A stretch of DNA of 13,044 nt from contig CAZTZY010000084.1 of NCBI GenBank assembly GCA_964617765.1, forward strand, positions 1-13,044, given 5' to 3'. The notes beneath the pieces are model-generated. The model did not search any database, was not told where the DNA came from, and saw only the letters and a program-made list of their open reading frames with translations. A program made the position numbers and the translations under genes. This DNA is from CAZTZY01 sp964617765 (lineage in GTDB: Bacteria > Pseudomonadota > Gammaproteobacteria > Pseudomonadales > DT-91). Of the stretch, positions 1 through 12,000 are shown piece by piece (the first letter of the stretch is position 1; every line of letters starts with the position of its first letter).

Positions 1-29
1 CCGCCCAATGATAGATTGATGGCTGGTGA
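1..29 (-). repeat. 54-residue repeat, unit 4 (cut by the window edge)
   Basis: The last codons read S-P-A-I-N-L-S-L-G-G, the opening of a fourth unit exactly 162 bases after unit 3. The array therefore continues beyond the left edge, towards the C-terminus of the protein. Confidence 0.85.
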
Positions 30-3000
30 GCTGCCATTGGCCGAATCGATAATTGCGCCTGCTTGCACAGTAATATCAATATTATCGTTATAATTTCCTG
101 TAGTAGTAATTGCCAGACCATCTGCCGATCCATCTAACGCTATTACAGAAGTTAGCGATCCTCCCGCAAGCGACAAATTGATCGCTGGAGAACTGTTATT
201 TGCCGAGGTAATATCAGCATTGGCCTGAACAGTAATATCCACATTATCGTTGTAGTTTCCAGTGGCGGTAATGGCTACACCTTCTATTGCACCACCTAAT
301 GTAATATCTCCATCCAGTGCACCATCTGCCAATGACAGGTTAATGGCTGGAGAACTACTATTCGCTGAAGTGATGACAGCCCCATCCTGCACAGTCAGGG
401 CAATAACGTCGTTAAAGTTACCGGTACTGATTAAATCGAAACCATCAATGCTTCCACCCAGATTAATCAATGCATTGACAGCTGCATTACCCAGATCAAT
501 TTTTATTGAAGGCGTGCTGGCAGTCGAAGTGACTGTGGCATCAACAACCAGATCAAAATCTATTACGCCGCTATCGGCATTGATGATTAAACCATCAACT
601 TCACCTTGCATATTGACATCAACAGCTGCAGCGCCATCTAACGTTTCAATGATAACCTTGCCAATCGTACCTGTGCTGTCAAATTCAATATCATCAGCAC
701 CCATACCACTATTGATCAGGATATTACCCGTTCCATCGGTGGCAATAACCGAGATGATATCGGCACCATCACCCGAATAAACCTCAAGGTCGCCTATCAA
801 CCCATCGGTATTCAATATCAGGGTATCTGCCCCGCCAGCCGTAGTAATAGTCAGGTTTTCCACAAACTTGCTTTTATTCATGTCAACTGTGTCTGCTTGC
901 ACACCGTTGTCATTGATATTGAGTATCAGGTTTTCAACCGTGCCAAACCAGAAGCCGTTGTTGAGCTCGCCGCCACTGTTACTGATCATCAAGGTGTCAT
1001 AAGTCACACCATAGGCATCAGTTTTTTCAGCAACAAAGGTATTGCTCACTGAAACTGTTTCAGTAAATTCCTCACGCAGTACCACTTCTACAGGAATATA
1101 GAAATTGGCATCATCTTTCACCGTCTGGATATCCATATAACCTATGCGATCAGATGCAATACGGATACGGGTACCATCCTCTACCGGTGCCACTATATCG
1201 GTACGTAAAGTCTGGTTTAGTTTGGTGGTGATCAAAGCTTCTACATTGGCATCTGAAAAGTCCGCTGCAGTTGTGGTAAATCCACAAGCCGTGGCATATG
1301 CCAACCAGTTGGCCTGGGTGATATAAACACCGCCTTCCAGCAAGCCACTATTCGCTACCGTTCCGGCTATACGGTTTATAGCCACTGCCGATAATACCTT
1401 ATCGCCTGCACTGTCAGTCGTATAGTAACTGTAGGTGTAATACGACATATCCAGCGCACTCAACTGCCTTGAGTATTCTTTCAATAGCTCAATATCCTGG
1501 CCCGCCAGGTAATCAGTGGCTGTACCTTCACCCAGATTGATATTCCCTGCACCTGGCACTACGGCATTAATCAGTGCCAGTGCAGGATTGATAGCGTCAG
1601 TCACCACAATGGCTTCTGGTGGATCAAGAATGTCGGAAAGATCTATACGGGTATTGAATGTTCCAGTAGCTTCATTCCAGCTATTGCCATCATTAACATC
1701 AGTTGGAGACCACAAACCATCCCAATAGTAACGTGTAGACTCACTATCACCCACTACCGGCGTATTTTGCGAATAGACCTTGAGTGCTGATTCGCCAATA
1801 CGATCATAGGATTTTGCAACCAATGTATCAGAGACCACTGTTAACGTGACATAAGCATGCAGTGCATCCAGTTTGCTTTCCAGGTTATCAACAGCAGCGC
1901 CATTGTTAGCCAGTAAAAACTCCAGCTGCGCAGAGGAGATATAACCATTTAGCAAATCCAGTGAGAAATCGGCATTGGCATCCGGGTAAGTGCCATCTGC
2001 CAGATGCAAGCCATGCTGGATAAATTTACCCAGTGTGGCAAACCAGGCCTGGCGCTCTGCACCTTCAACTGCTGCTGTTTCTGTACCGGTATACCAGGTA
2101 TAACCCGCCAGATTAGTATTAATCGTATTCCAGGTCGCCTGTAAATTCAGCAACTCTTGCGCCAGGGTATATTTGACTGCGTAAGTACCAGGCACTTCAC
2201 GATCAATCGACACATCAACATTGACAGAGGTAGTTGTACCTGCAAGCAGCCCATCAATGATATTGATATTGGTTTCCTTGTGGGCGCGTATCAGGGCATC
2301 CTGAACATCACCATTGGAAATCACCACGCCATCGGCAGTGGTAGTATATGCCGCTTCAAGCCAGTTTGTTTGGGCTGTTTTCGCTGTATCAACAATGGCT
2401 TTTTGCGTCAGGTATGCTGCATCGGTTTTAGGACCCACATAATCGTCCATCGCTTGCTGGGCATTTTTAACTGCTGTAGTCTCCATCGGGTCACCGGTAA
2501 AAACGAATTCACCGAGGTTCAATGTTTGCGTACCAAGATCAACATCCAGCGCACCGGCATCCCGCGCATTTACCGTAATAGTATCGTCACCAGCTGCACC
2601 CGCAATGCGAACTACGCCGGCAATGCGTGACATATCATAACTTTCCGGTATCCAGCGCGTTTCTGTACGCTCTGGCATGGTATCAAACCGGTAGGAAGCC
2701 AGGCCATCAACCTCGGTAGCATTCCAGGTTTCTACAATGTTGTATTTCGTTGAATTCTCGGCCTCCACCTCATAGAACATCGATAATAAATCGATTAACA
2801 GGTCTCCGCCGGTTTCGTTGCCGCCATAGGCTCCAACAACACGACTTTCGGGTATCCATACATACTCATTATTGCCCTGATTGGCACCGGTAACGTGCGG
2901 CATATAACTGTATGTTCTGTATGTATCACTCCACCATAAAAATGAATCTGTGTGATCAGTATAACTTTCTGCGACCTGGTCAGTGACAATATGGTCGCCC

Positions 3001-6000
3001 TGCAAATCGACCGGGCTGTGTGTGTGCCCGTGCAGGAAATCTCCATACATGCTATAGGCTACTGCCTTGCGTAAATAATTGTTATATAACAGGTCATCCA
3101 CTGACAAAAGGCCTAACGCTCCACTTGTGGATTGATCAATCCACATTGAACCGCCATCCATTAGCGCCTTAACGCCAGCCAGATCCAGGCGATCCGGCAT
3201 TTGCGCTAGTTGATCCGATGCCAGATATCCCCGAATGTAATTATAACTATCCCCTGAGTTCTGGTACTCCATGCCCGGCAAATAGGAAAACTCTCCCAAT
3301 ATACCTGCAGTACTTGCCTTGTAGGCATCAAAGCCACTGGCTCCGTATTTGATATTACTGCTGGTACTCGCCGCCAATGCTGCGCCAAAATGATACAATG
3401 CAGTAGCGATATTGGTTTCCAGCAAGTCCCAATGATCGTTACTGATAATGACCTTGCTGGCATCACCATCAAACCATTTATCAAAGAATTCCCGGAACAC
3501 CAACACTTTATCGGCATCGCTCAACTCTCGCTTCACAAGGCTGATTGAATCATAAGAGGTTGCGGTTGATGTCAGTGTTTCAATTGTTACTTTCTGTCCA
3601 ACTGTATACGTAGCCGAAGAATCCGGGTAGGTAACTTCAAACGATTGTGCTGCGCCGCCCATTTGTACATTGTCGTTACCTGAACCCAGGTTAAGCAGCA
3701 GGCTCAATCCTTCATCCAGGCCATACAGCCATACCGTATCATCGCCAGCACCTGTCACCAGCGCCAGACGCTCTATACTGTCAATATTTTGTAACTTAAT
3801 ACCCGCGCCATAAAGATACTGTTGACCATCGTTATCGGTATAAATATAGAACTCATCATCAAACGAAGTTCCCGCGATAACAATGGTGTCGAATCCACTG
3901 CCACCGTAGATTTCGACCCGGTTGTTTTCTACATAGTCGATCAGGGTATCCTTGTCTTTTGGATCAATAATGCCATCTTCATCACCTGCTCCGGCATTAA
4001 TTGTACCGCCCGCCATTTCGGATACTCCCGATGTGGCAGCAGGATTCAATTCGAGATGCGCTTTCAGGAAGAAGGTATCATCACCGGATTCGCCAAATAA
4101 TTTCAATTCGCCGACGTTATGGTTGACCTCAAAATAATCATCACCGGAACCACCATAAAATTCAGCATTGTAACTAACACCATTGGTAATGCCTGGATCA
4201 TCAGGATTAGTACTATCAACAATTTCCACTTCACCATCCGGCGTTACCACAGTGGTGGTTTTAAGCACGCGACCGATGAGGAAGCTATCTGCCCCTTCAT
4301 CACCATAGACTTTTACCGCTGCTGCAGTATCGTCGATAATAAAGGTGTCATCACCACGACGACCATGAGTTTCCACTTGCTCTACGGTGAAATTATAATA
4401 GACACGCTGGAAGTCACCGACAACGCTAAGGTCACCTGATGCACGGGTTTGTGCAGCTGCATCAGCAAGATCAGCAGGATCAGTAAACTGGTTGATCATG
4501 GTGGTTAACGGCCCTGCGCCATCCTGATCAAATTGCGCCACACCCGTTAGAGTGACTGCAAAGAAATTGTCATGGCGGTCTGTTACTGCATCGACCAGAT
4601 GGATAATCCATGGATCTTTTTCTGTACCCGTGCCACTGATAGTGGCAGAGGCATCAATAGCATGCAATGCTGTTTCCATTTGGGTGCGGAACGCAATAAT
4701 TTGTGCTGATTGCGTTGCTGGCAGACCAGTTTTGTTAAAAGTAAAACTGGCTGTTTGCGTGGTAACACCATTGCTATAATTGAAGGTAAACGATGTTGCT
4801 GGCAGTGTATTCAAGTCGGTTGGCCATTCACCGCGACGGAAGAACAATTGCTGTTCATTCAGCGGACGGTCAAACATTGCATCCACATTCGGCGCACCGG
4901 CAAGCAATGCATCGGCAATGCCGTTATCAAGGCGCTCAACAATCGCTGTCTTCAGTGCCGTCACTGTTGTATTGGCGTTAGCTGACGTCAGTGCATAAAA
5001 TTCACCATTTAGCTGAACAGCATCCACCAGAACTATTTTCCAGGGCTTCAATGTTGTACCTTCACCTGAAACAATAACATCCTGTATTCCATCGAGGGCT
5101 TCGAGTGCAGATTCAATTGCCTTGCGCTGGTCAAGCAGGTAGGTTTGTGAGGAATTATCAAGATTAACATCGATATTCGCGGTTGTTTTACCGTTATAGC
5201 TAAACTTCAACGGATTTGTTAGAAGTGTATAGGCAATTTCATAATCGCTGGAAGAGGTGACCACATCCAGATGGATGGTGTCATCATCTTCACTGCCTTG
5301 CAGTTCAAGGATATCTGAACCTGAACTACCACTATCGAGAATGCGCAAATTGGATGCGCCATTAAATGCCCCGCTGAGCGTAATGGTGTACTCATCTCCA
5401 CTTTCTGTACCATCGAGAACCGCATCCTTACTGAAGTCATCCACTGCAAACCGGTCAATGCCAGCCCCGCCATAAAGCACAAAAGTTTCGAACAGGCTAA
5501 CGTCTTCGAGTTCCGTCACCTGTACTTCTGAAACAACAATTTCCGGACCACTGGCATCTGACGTTTTTTGCATATAGGTAATGCTGAGTGAATCGCTGGT
5601 CAAACTGAATGAACCACTGCGTGATTCCAGTAACAAGTCATCAACATCGGCAACATTGCCAACAAAGAGATCCACACCTTCATTACCTGTGACACGGTTG
5701 GCTCCTGAACCCATATCAATACGGTCTGCAAACTTGCTGCCGACAATCCAGTCATCGCCATCACCCCCGGTCAATCCCAACTCTGCCACCATTTGTGACA
5801 GCAATACATCATCACCACTTACAGCAGTTGGCGTATTCGGTACGAGGCCTGCAATCAGTTTGTCATTACCCGCCCCACCATCGATATTGACGATATCATT
5901 GATATAAGGCACAGGTTCAGTGCCATTGGCATTTTTTGGGGTATAGGTTAACGAGCGTAAATTGATAATGATGCCATCAGTAGTATTGCCTTCGCGTGTA

Positions 6001-9000
6001 TGCGTAATTTGCATGACGTCATACTGTATTTCCTCGGCATCGGCATCACCTTCATTCTGTATCTGGTTGCCCACCAGAAAATAATCATTGGCTGAAGAAC
6101 CACTGATATGGATGTTGTCTTCACTGGTATCGGTAACGATCCGAGGATCAAGGAACCAGTCTTGCTCACCGGTTTTTACCAGCTCGCCGGTAGCATTGAA
6201 ATCCCAGATATCTTTCAGCAACGCTCTTGGCACTTCACGCTCAATAACTTGCATGGCCGTAATAAACTGATCGCCTGAGTTAGTATTCTCATTAAACGTA
6301 TACACCGCATAATCATCGGTGTTATCGGCATCAAACTCGATAGCCCATGAACCGAGGGCACTGCGGCGCTCAATAGTTTTAAACGATTCGGCGACATCAA
6401 CATTATCAATGGTGCTATCAACTTCTTTCCATTCCAGTACGGCATATGAACTGGAACCTTCAATTTTTGGATCAAGGAAAGTAATTATCCAGCTAGTGCC
6501 ATTGGCAACTACTGATGCCTCATAAACACCGTCTAATGCCTCCAGCGCAGCAGCTATATCCTGAGCTGACGCACCGCTATAGAGATAGGTAACTTCATCA
6601 CCCAGCATCAACTGCAGGGTGGTATCGCCCACTGGCAATACAATTTCCTGAACACTGTTATTACTAACGCTTCTGGTATTTAGCGAAGCCGTTACTTCTG
6701 GCGCTGCATCAACACTATAATAGAGCGCCAGATTATCTTCAGAGAAGAATGTAATTGCCCAATCAGCATTACTATTAACCAATTCTACCTTGATCGAGGA
6801 AACATCCATGCCTTGCGCAATCGCAAATGCCAACAACTGACTTTGTAACATGGCGGTTGATATGGGCGTTGTTGTTGCCAACTGATCAGCCACCAGTGCG
6901 CCTGGTGCAAATGCAAAAACCAGATTTGCACCATCGGCAGGAACTGGCATAACAAAACTGTTAGAAATCGCAACCGATGTCACCAGATCGGCTGTCTGTG
7001 CCGGAACAACAACGGGATTAATCTCCACAGCAAAGTATTGAGTTTCGCCAGTTGGCATAATAATGGTTAATTGCAGGAATCCCGCTGGATCCATGCTAAT
7101 GGTGGCATTAACCCTGGCATCTTCAAGAACCGGGATACCGGCAAATAATGTTGCCAGATCAATATCGGTATATTGGATCGGGAAGTCGGTATCAGTTTCA
7201 GTACCGGTTAACTGGAATGCCGTAAGGTCAATAACGGCTGAAATGCCATCATAGGTGACTTCAACTTCATCAAACCCTAATGGTATGGAAAGTACTTGTT
7301 GCGAATAGGCTTTTTCGATCGGCTCAAGCACTTTACTAAACGCAGATGGCGCTCCAGGCAAACTGAAATTCATGGTTAATGAAGGTGCTGCCGCGCCTTT
7401 GAAATCAACAACCCAGCCACCCTCTACCGCTGTTACGATAATGTCCGTGGCTTCAAGCTCTACACCGGCAGCCCAACTCGCTGCATCGGCAAACTCGCTG
7501 GCAGTGAGGCCATCAACATCATTTACATTGACAACACTGTCGACATCAAAAGAGCCCGGATTAAAATTGATATTACTGGCAAAAATATAATGCGGGAAAA
7601 ATATACGGGTAGCATCCAGCTCTGGCGTTGTAGCGTCATAACCAAGTACAAGTTTTTCTGTTAGATTGGAAACGCCTGGCAGGTTATAATGTAAAATCAC
7701 CTCTGGCGCATCAACCGTCAGGTATTTGACTTCCCAAACACCGTTGGCAAAAGTGACATCTATATCAGCACTGGTAACTCCCAATGCTGTGGCGATAGAT
7801 GTTTCACTGGCAGCGATATCCGCTTTATTCAAAGTGATAGCTATGGTTGTAATTGCAGCTACGTTTTCAAGGCGCAAATTGGTGCCGCCGTTTATATCCG
7901 GAATCAATAATTTTTTAGCATTCAGCAGGCCCGATACTTGGGTACTTTGACCTAGCAATGTGGCTTGTTGCCATTCAGATACCAGCACCAGTGGTTGTGT
8001 GGTTTTATCCGCCTGAGCCTGTAATCCTGGCTTTATGTTATCAGTTAAATTGGCATCAGTTATGATCAACTGCCATTCTGTGGAAGCATCACTAGCGGCC
8101 ACCACTTGCACAGTGAGCCCGGTCAAACTGCCAATCGCTGTCTGCATCTGTAATCTTGTTGTGGTTTCAGTCACCGCAAAAGAATGCTTGCTGGCATTGA
8201 AGATATCGATATTGCCGCTCAGCACATCGGCATGCGATAAACTGACGCTGGATGCTGACAACGCTCCTGTCTCTTCACCAACATAAATGGTTAGATCACC
8301 GGAAACCTGGCCCGCAGGCTCAAAACTGCTATTGGTCGTTAATTGCAGCCCTGAGGTTAATGTACCGGCAACGGTAATGGCCCAATTTGTACCATTAAAA
8401 TCAACCACTGCATCAAAGCCTGTTAAAGCTTTGATATTTTGTTGCATGGCAGCTTCGATAGCCACATAATTGGTATTAACATCCACCAATGTATGCCTGA
8501 TTTTCCCATTCGTTGTCGCTGCTAATAAAGTGTTATACGCTCCCTCTGCTTCAAAGTTTATCGTTTTATACATACCGTTATAGAACACATGCACAGACTC
8601 GCCAGCGGCAATTGATGACCCGGTGAATGCATAGGTATTACTGACTTCGCCCTGCACAGCTTCTTTCATCGTCCAGACGGGCATGCCATCTGTACCTGTC
8701 ATCACTGTTAACTGCACATTGCCAATACCTTCAAAGCTATTGATGATGATACTTAATGCGTTAGTGGCTGCAGCCCAATCAGGTGCGGCACCGGTATTTA
8801 CCGCAGAGGCAATCGCGGCCTGTACCATCTCATAAACCGGCACAAGGGATACCTGTTCAGCACCCAGTTGCAATTCCCCGGTTTTCATCCAGTCGGACCA
8901 GGCAAGGGAGCCATCCAGTACTGCTGTTTCCAGTTGCAATACCGGACTACCATCGACATTGAAGGCATAGTCCCATTCACCTGTACCCGATGAACCCGGA

Positions 9001-12000
9001 CGCAGGAATGCATCCAGCATCATAGTGTCGGCTTCTTTGTAGATTTCTCCGGCGAACGCCTGGGTCTGGTAATAGTAGGCGAATTGCTGTGGATCAACCG
9101 AATCAATCTGGATAATCCAGGGAGATCCCGCTTTACCATCATCCGCAGGTGAAACTGATACCGTCACCTCCGTACCAATAGTGTTATTAATGGCATCTGC
9201 CACTTCTGCAGCCGTCATCCAGTCATAGAGTGTGACCGAGTTAGAGCTACTCATGCCCTTCATGATACCGGCATCGTTATAGCCATAAAAAAGCGTCACA
9301 CCATCAAGGCCGTTTTTAAGGCTGATTTCCTGAGTGAAGTTAAATCCCGTCGTGACCTGCTCGGCCACTACAAAATTATCTTCGAGCACCGGATTGCCAT
9401 CCTCATCAAACAGATAGCTTCCACTGGCCAACGATACGCGATAAAAATATTCACCTTGCTGCGCATCCATACCGGAACTGGTGACAGCGGTATCGGCAAA
9501 AACATTGTGTTCGCCGGTAGCATCGGTATAGGTGACTTTCAATAAACCGTAATTACCCTGGTCGTTAGTCAACAAGCCAAAATCATCGAGATTCAATAAT
9601 AAACGTTGCTCGCCGAAATGCTCAATGCCGGTTAATGCCAGCTTACTGGTCAATACCTTATTGGCAGGAACTCCCGCCAACAGTTTCAGCGCATTAGTAA
9701 TGGCGATTTCACTGTTACTGGCTACTACTTGTTCCTTGCCTAAATAACTGAATGTAATGCCGGTTGCATCATCAGGAATCACCGGCACATATTGCAGGTG
9801 ATTGTCGGCACGCGAAACAGCCACTGTGTTACCTTCGCCGCGATCGGCCTGCCACATGGTTTCAAGCTCTGAACCTGCATCAACATCCACCTGAACCAGG
9901 TCGGTATCAATAAGGTCGCCAATCTGCAAATCGTCATCGCCCGCTTTTAATTCCAGGGTCAGGTTTTCTATGTTGCTGAGTTTGATAATGTCGAATGCGA
10001 CTGCCGATGTTTTATCATCTCGAACCGATAACACCGCCGCTGAGCTGCTGGCATCTTTTTCCAGAGTGACTGCATTGGCGTTGTCATTCAACACCGCACT
10101 CAACACATCTGCACCAGCACCACCATCAATCACCATATTGCTGCCAGCAATGTAATCCCACTGGATCCGGTCTTCACCGGCTTCACCGTAGAAGTTACCG
10201 GTGCTTTCCCGCGCATCGATAACATCATCTCCTTCACCGGCATACACCGTATTATTGCCAGTGCCGCCTGAAATTTCGTCATTACCTGTTCCGGCATAAA
10301 CGATATCATCACCACTGCCTGCCATGATGACATCACCATGAACAGACTGAAGCATGTATTCACCGGCATGGGCTGCAAGATCAATATTGCCCATGGCATC
10401 GTATTCTGATGCAGCAAACGGGGTACCATCGAGTTTATAGTAAGGACTGATCACGCCGGCAGCATTGGTCGGTGCAACCGTTTCATCACCGGCATCAATA
10501 AAGTCTGCGGCGCCATCAGTAGCAATGGTATCCATGCCACCCAATAGTGCGGCTTGTTGTGTAATCAGTGCATAGGCCGCAGCTTTATTGGTAGCATCTG
10601 CCATACTGAAACCGACAGAACTGACCAGTGTTGATAGCGCTACTGCATTGGCGGCACTGATAGTGTCATCGCCAAAGACATAATCCTTGCCCGCACCACC
10701 AAAAATAACATCATTGCCGGCACCACCAAAAGCAATCAGGTGGCTGTATCCCAGATCTTCTCCATCAATGCGCAGGCTGTCGTTACCTAACTCACCCACC
10801 ATCATGATGTCGGCTTTTATTGTTGATGAAACGCGGAATATATCATCGCCATCGCCACCAAAAATGGATATATCATCTACCGTATCACCACTGTCGCCGG
10901 CATTGATAACAATCGTGTCATGGCCCAAACCGCCATTAACAAGAATATCCAGCTGGCTGGATTCAACCAGGTCAACATTGCCATCAAGGTTGATTTCAAC
11001 AAAATCGTTGCCATCGCCCAAACCACTAAAATCGATACTGTTGACCAGGCCATCAAGCTTGCTGATACGATAGTTATCAGCACCGCTGGTGCCATTCACT
11101 TTCAGCGAGCTGATCTGGCTGGCACCATAGACCTGAACGCGCTGGCCTGTGCTGACCAGAATCAAATCGGTTTCACTGCCCGCTGACAAGCCGGATAACT
11201 GGCTGGATAAAGCCTGGAGTTCTGACTCAGTGTAATAATCGAAGTCCATCAGGCCAAGGTTAAACAGGGTTTCTATAGTCCAGTCTTCAGTATCATCCAG
11301 ACCCATAACGGTATAGCCATGTGCGCCTTCAGAATTCGAGCCGGTATATTCCAGTGTAAGTTCACTGCCGCTCAACGTAGCAATATTTTCTGGCGCAGAA
11401 TGCACACACTCCCATGAAAACTCCGCGATCACTTCATCAACAAAACGGTCTTCTGCCGAGAACAGGGTGATTTTACCAAACGGCAAATCAAGGCCTACCC
11501 ACAAGAAAGCCTCAAGGAAAACCGATAATTGTCCATGCACATCAAATAAACATTGTGGTCCATGGGTTATTCTTTCTATCAGCTCGGAGCCGTACATTTT
11601 GCCATCACCAACAGGGTCACCATCCTGAAATTCTGTTAGCTTGTCATTCAGGTCAAAACCTATAATGGCTTCAATACCACCCAACACGCCTGCTTCAACA
11701 AATCCGCCAAGGCCTAATGACGCACCGGCAAAAATAGTCGCCTTCAACGTCACTTCATCGAGATCAGAATCAGTATTTTCCAAACCGTGGTCATCGAGAT
11801 AGAAACCATTCATGATGCGCCAGGCTTGCGATGCATCGTAGCCGCTCTCCTGGAATTCAATAAAACCACTGGTATCAAAACCAAAGTCGAAATTGGTTTC
11901 AAGTCCCACCGAACCACCGATAACCGCATTCAGGCCAGGGTAAATCGGGTAGGATTTTTTATATTCAAAATTCAGGTCAAGATCAGGCAGGTCGTACCAG

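Noticed and set aside
1..515. CRISPR array or minisatellite explanation for the 162-base periodicity
   Set aside because: Units are too long, too diverged and directly adjacent without spacers. They stay in the coding frame and preserve protein landmarks, so they are protein repeats.
262..780. Plus-strand open frame of 172 codons
   Set aside because: It lies antisense to the 54-residue repeats and the preceding solenoid region. Its translation is low-complexity Ser/Pro/Ile/Leu text without domain features, as expected from the complement of repetitive coding DNA.
2157..2630. Plus-strand open frame of 157 codons, with many Cys and Ile
   Set aside because: It is codon-aligned antisense to the giant gene. 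Its opening depends on the sense strand rarely using TTA, CTA and TCA codons, and its composition is the mirror of the sense protein.
3009..3041. Calcineurin-like phosphoesterase assignment from the G-H-T-H motif
   Set aside because: The N-terminal D-x-H and G-D-x-x-D motifs and a clear G-N-H-(D/E) motif were not found in the surrounding sequence. One short motif is not enough for an enzyme call, so it is kept only as an observation.
2795..3517. Minus-strand open frames at 3046-2795 and 3517-3206
   Set aside because: Both lie in a different minus frame from the giant gene and overlap it fully. Their translations show no domain, and the main frame is coherent across the same bases.
10687..11073. 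Plus-strand open frame of 128 codons, Pro/Ser-rich
   Set aside because: It is the antisense shadow of RTX block 1: the complement of Gly/Asp-rich codons reads as Pro/Ser/Ile-rich protein. There is no ribosome-binding context or family resemblance.
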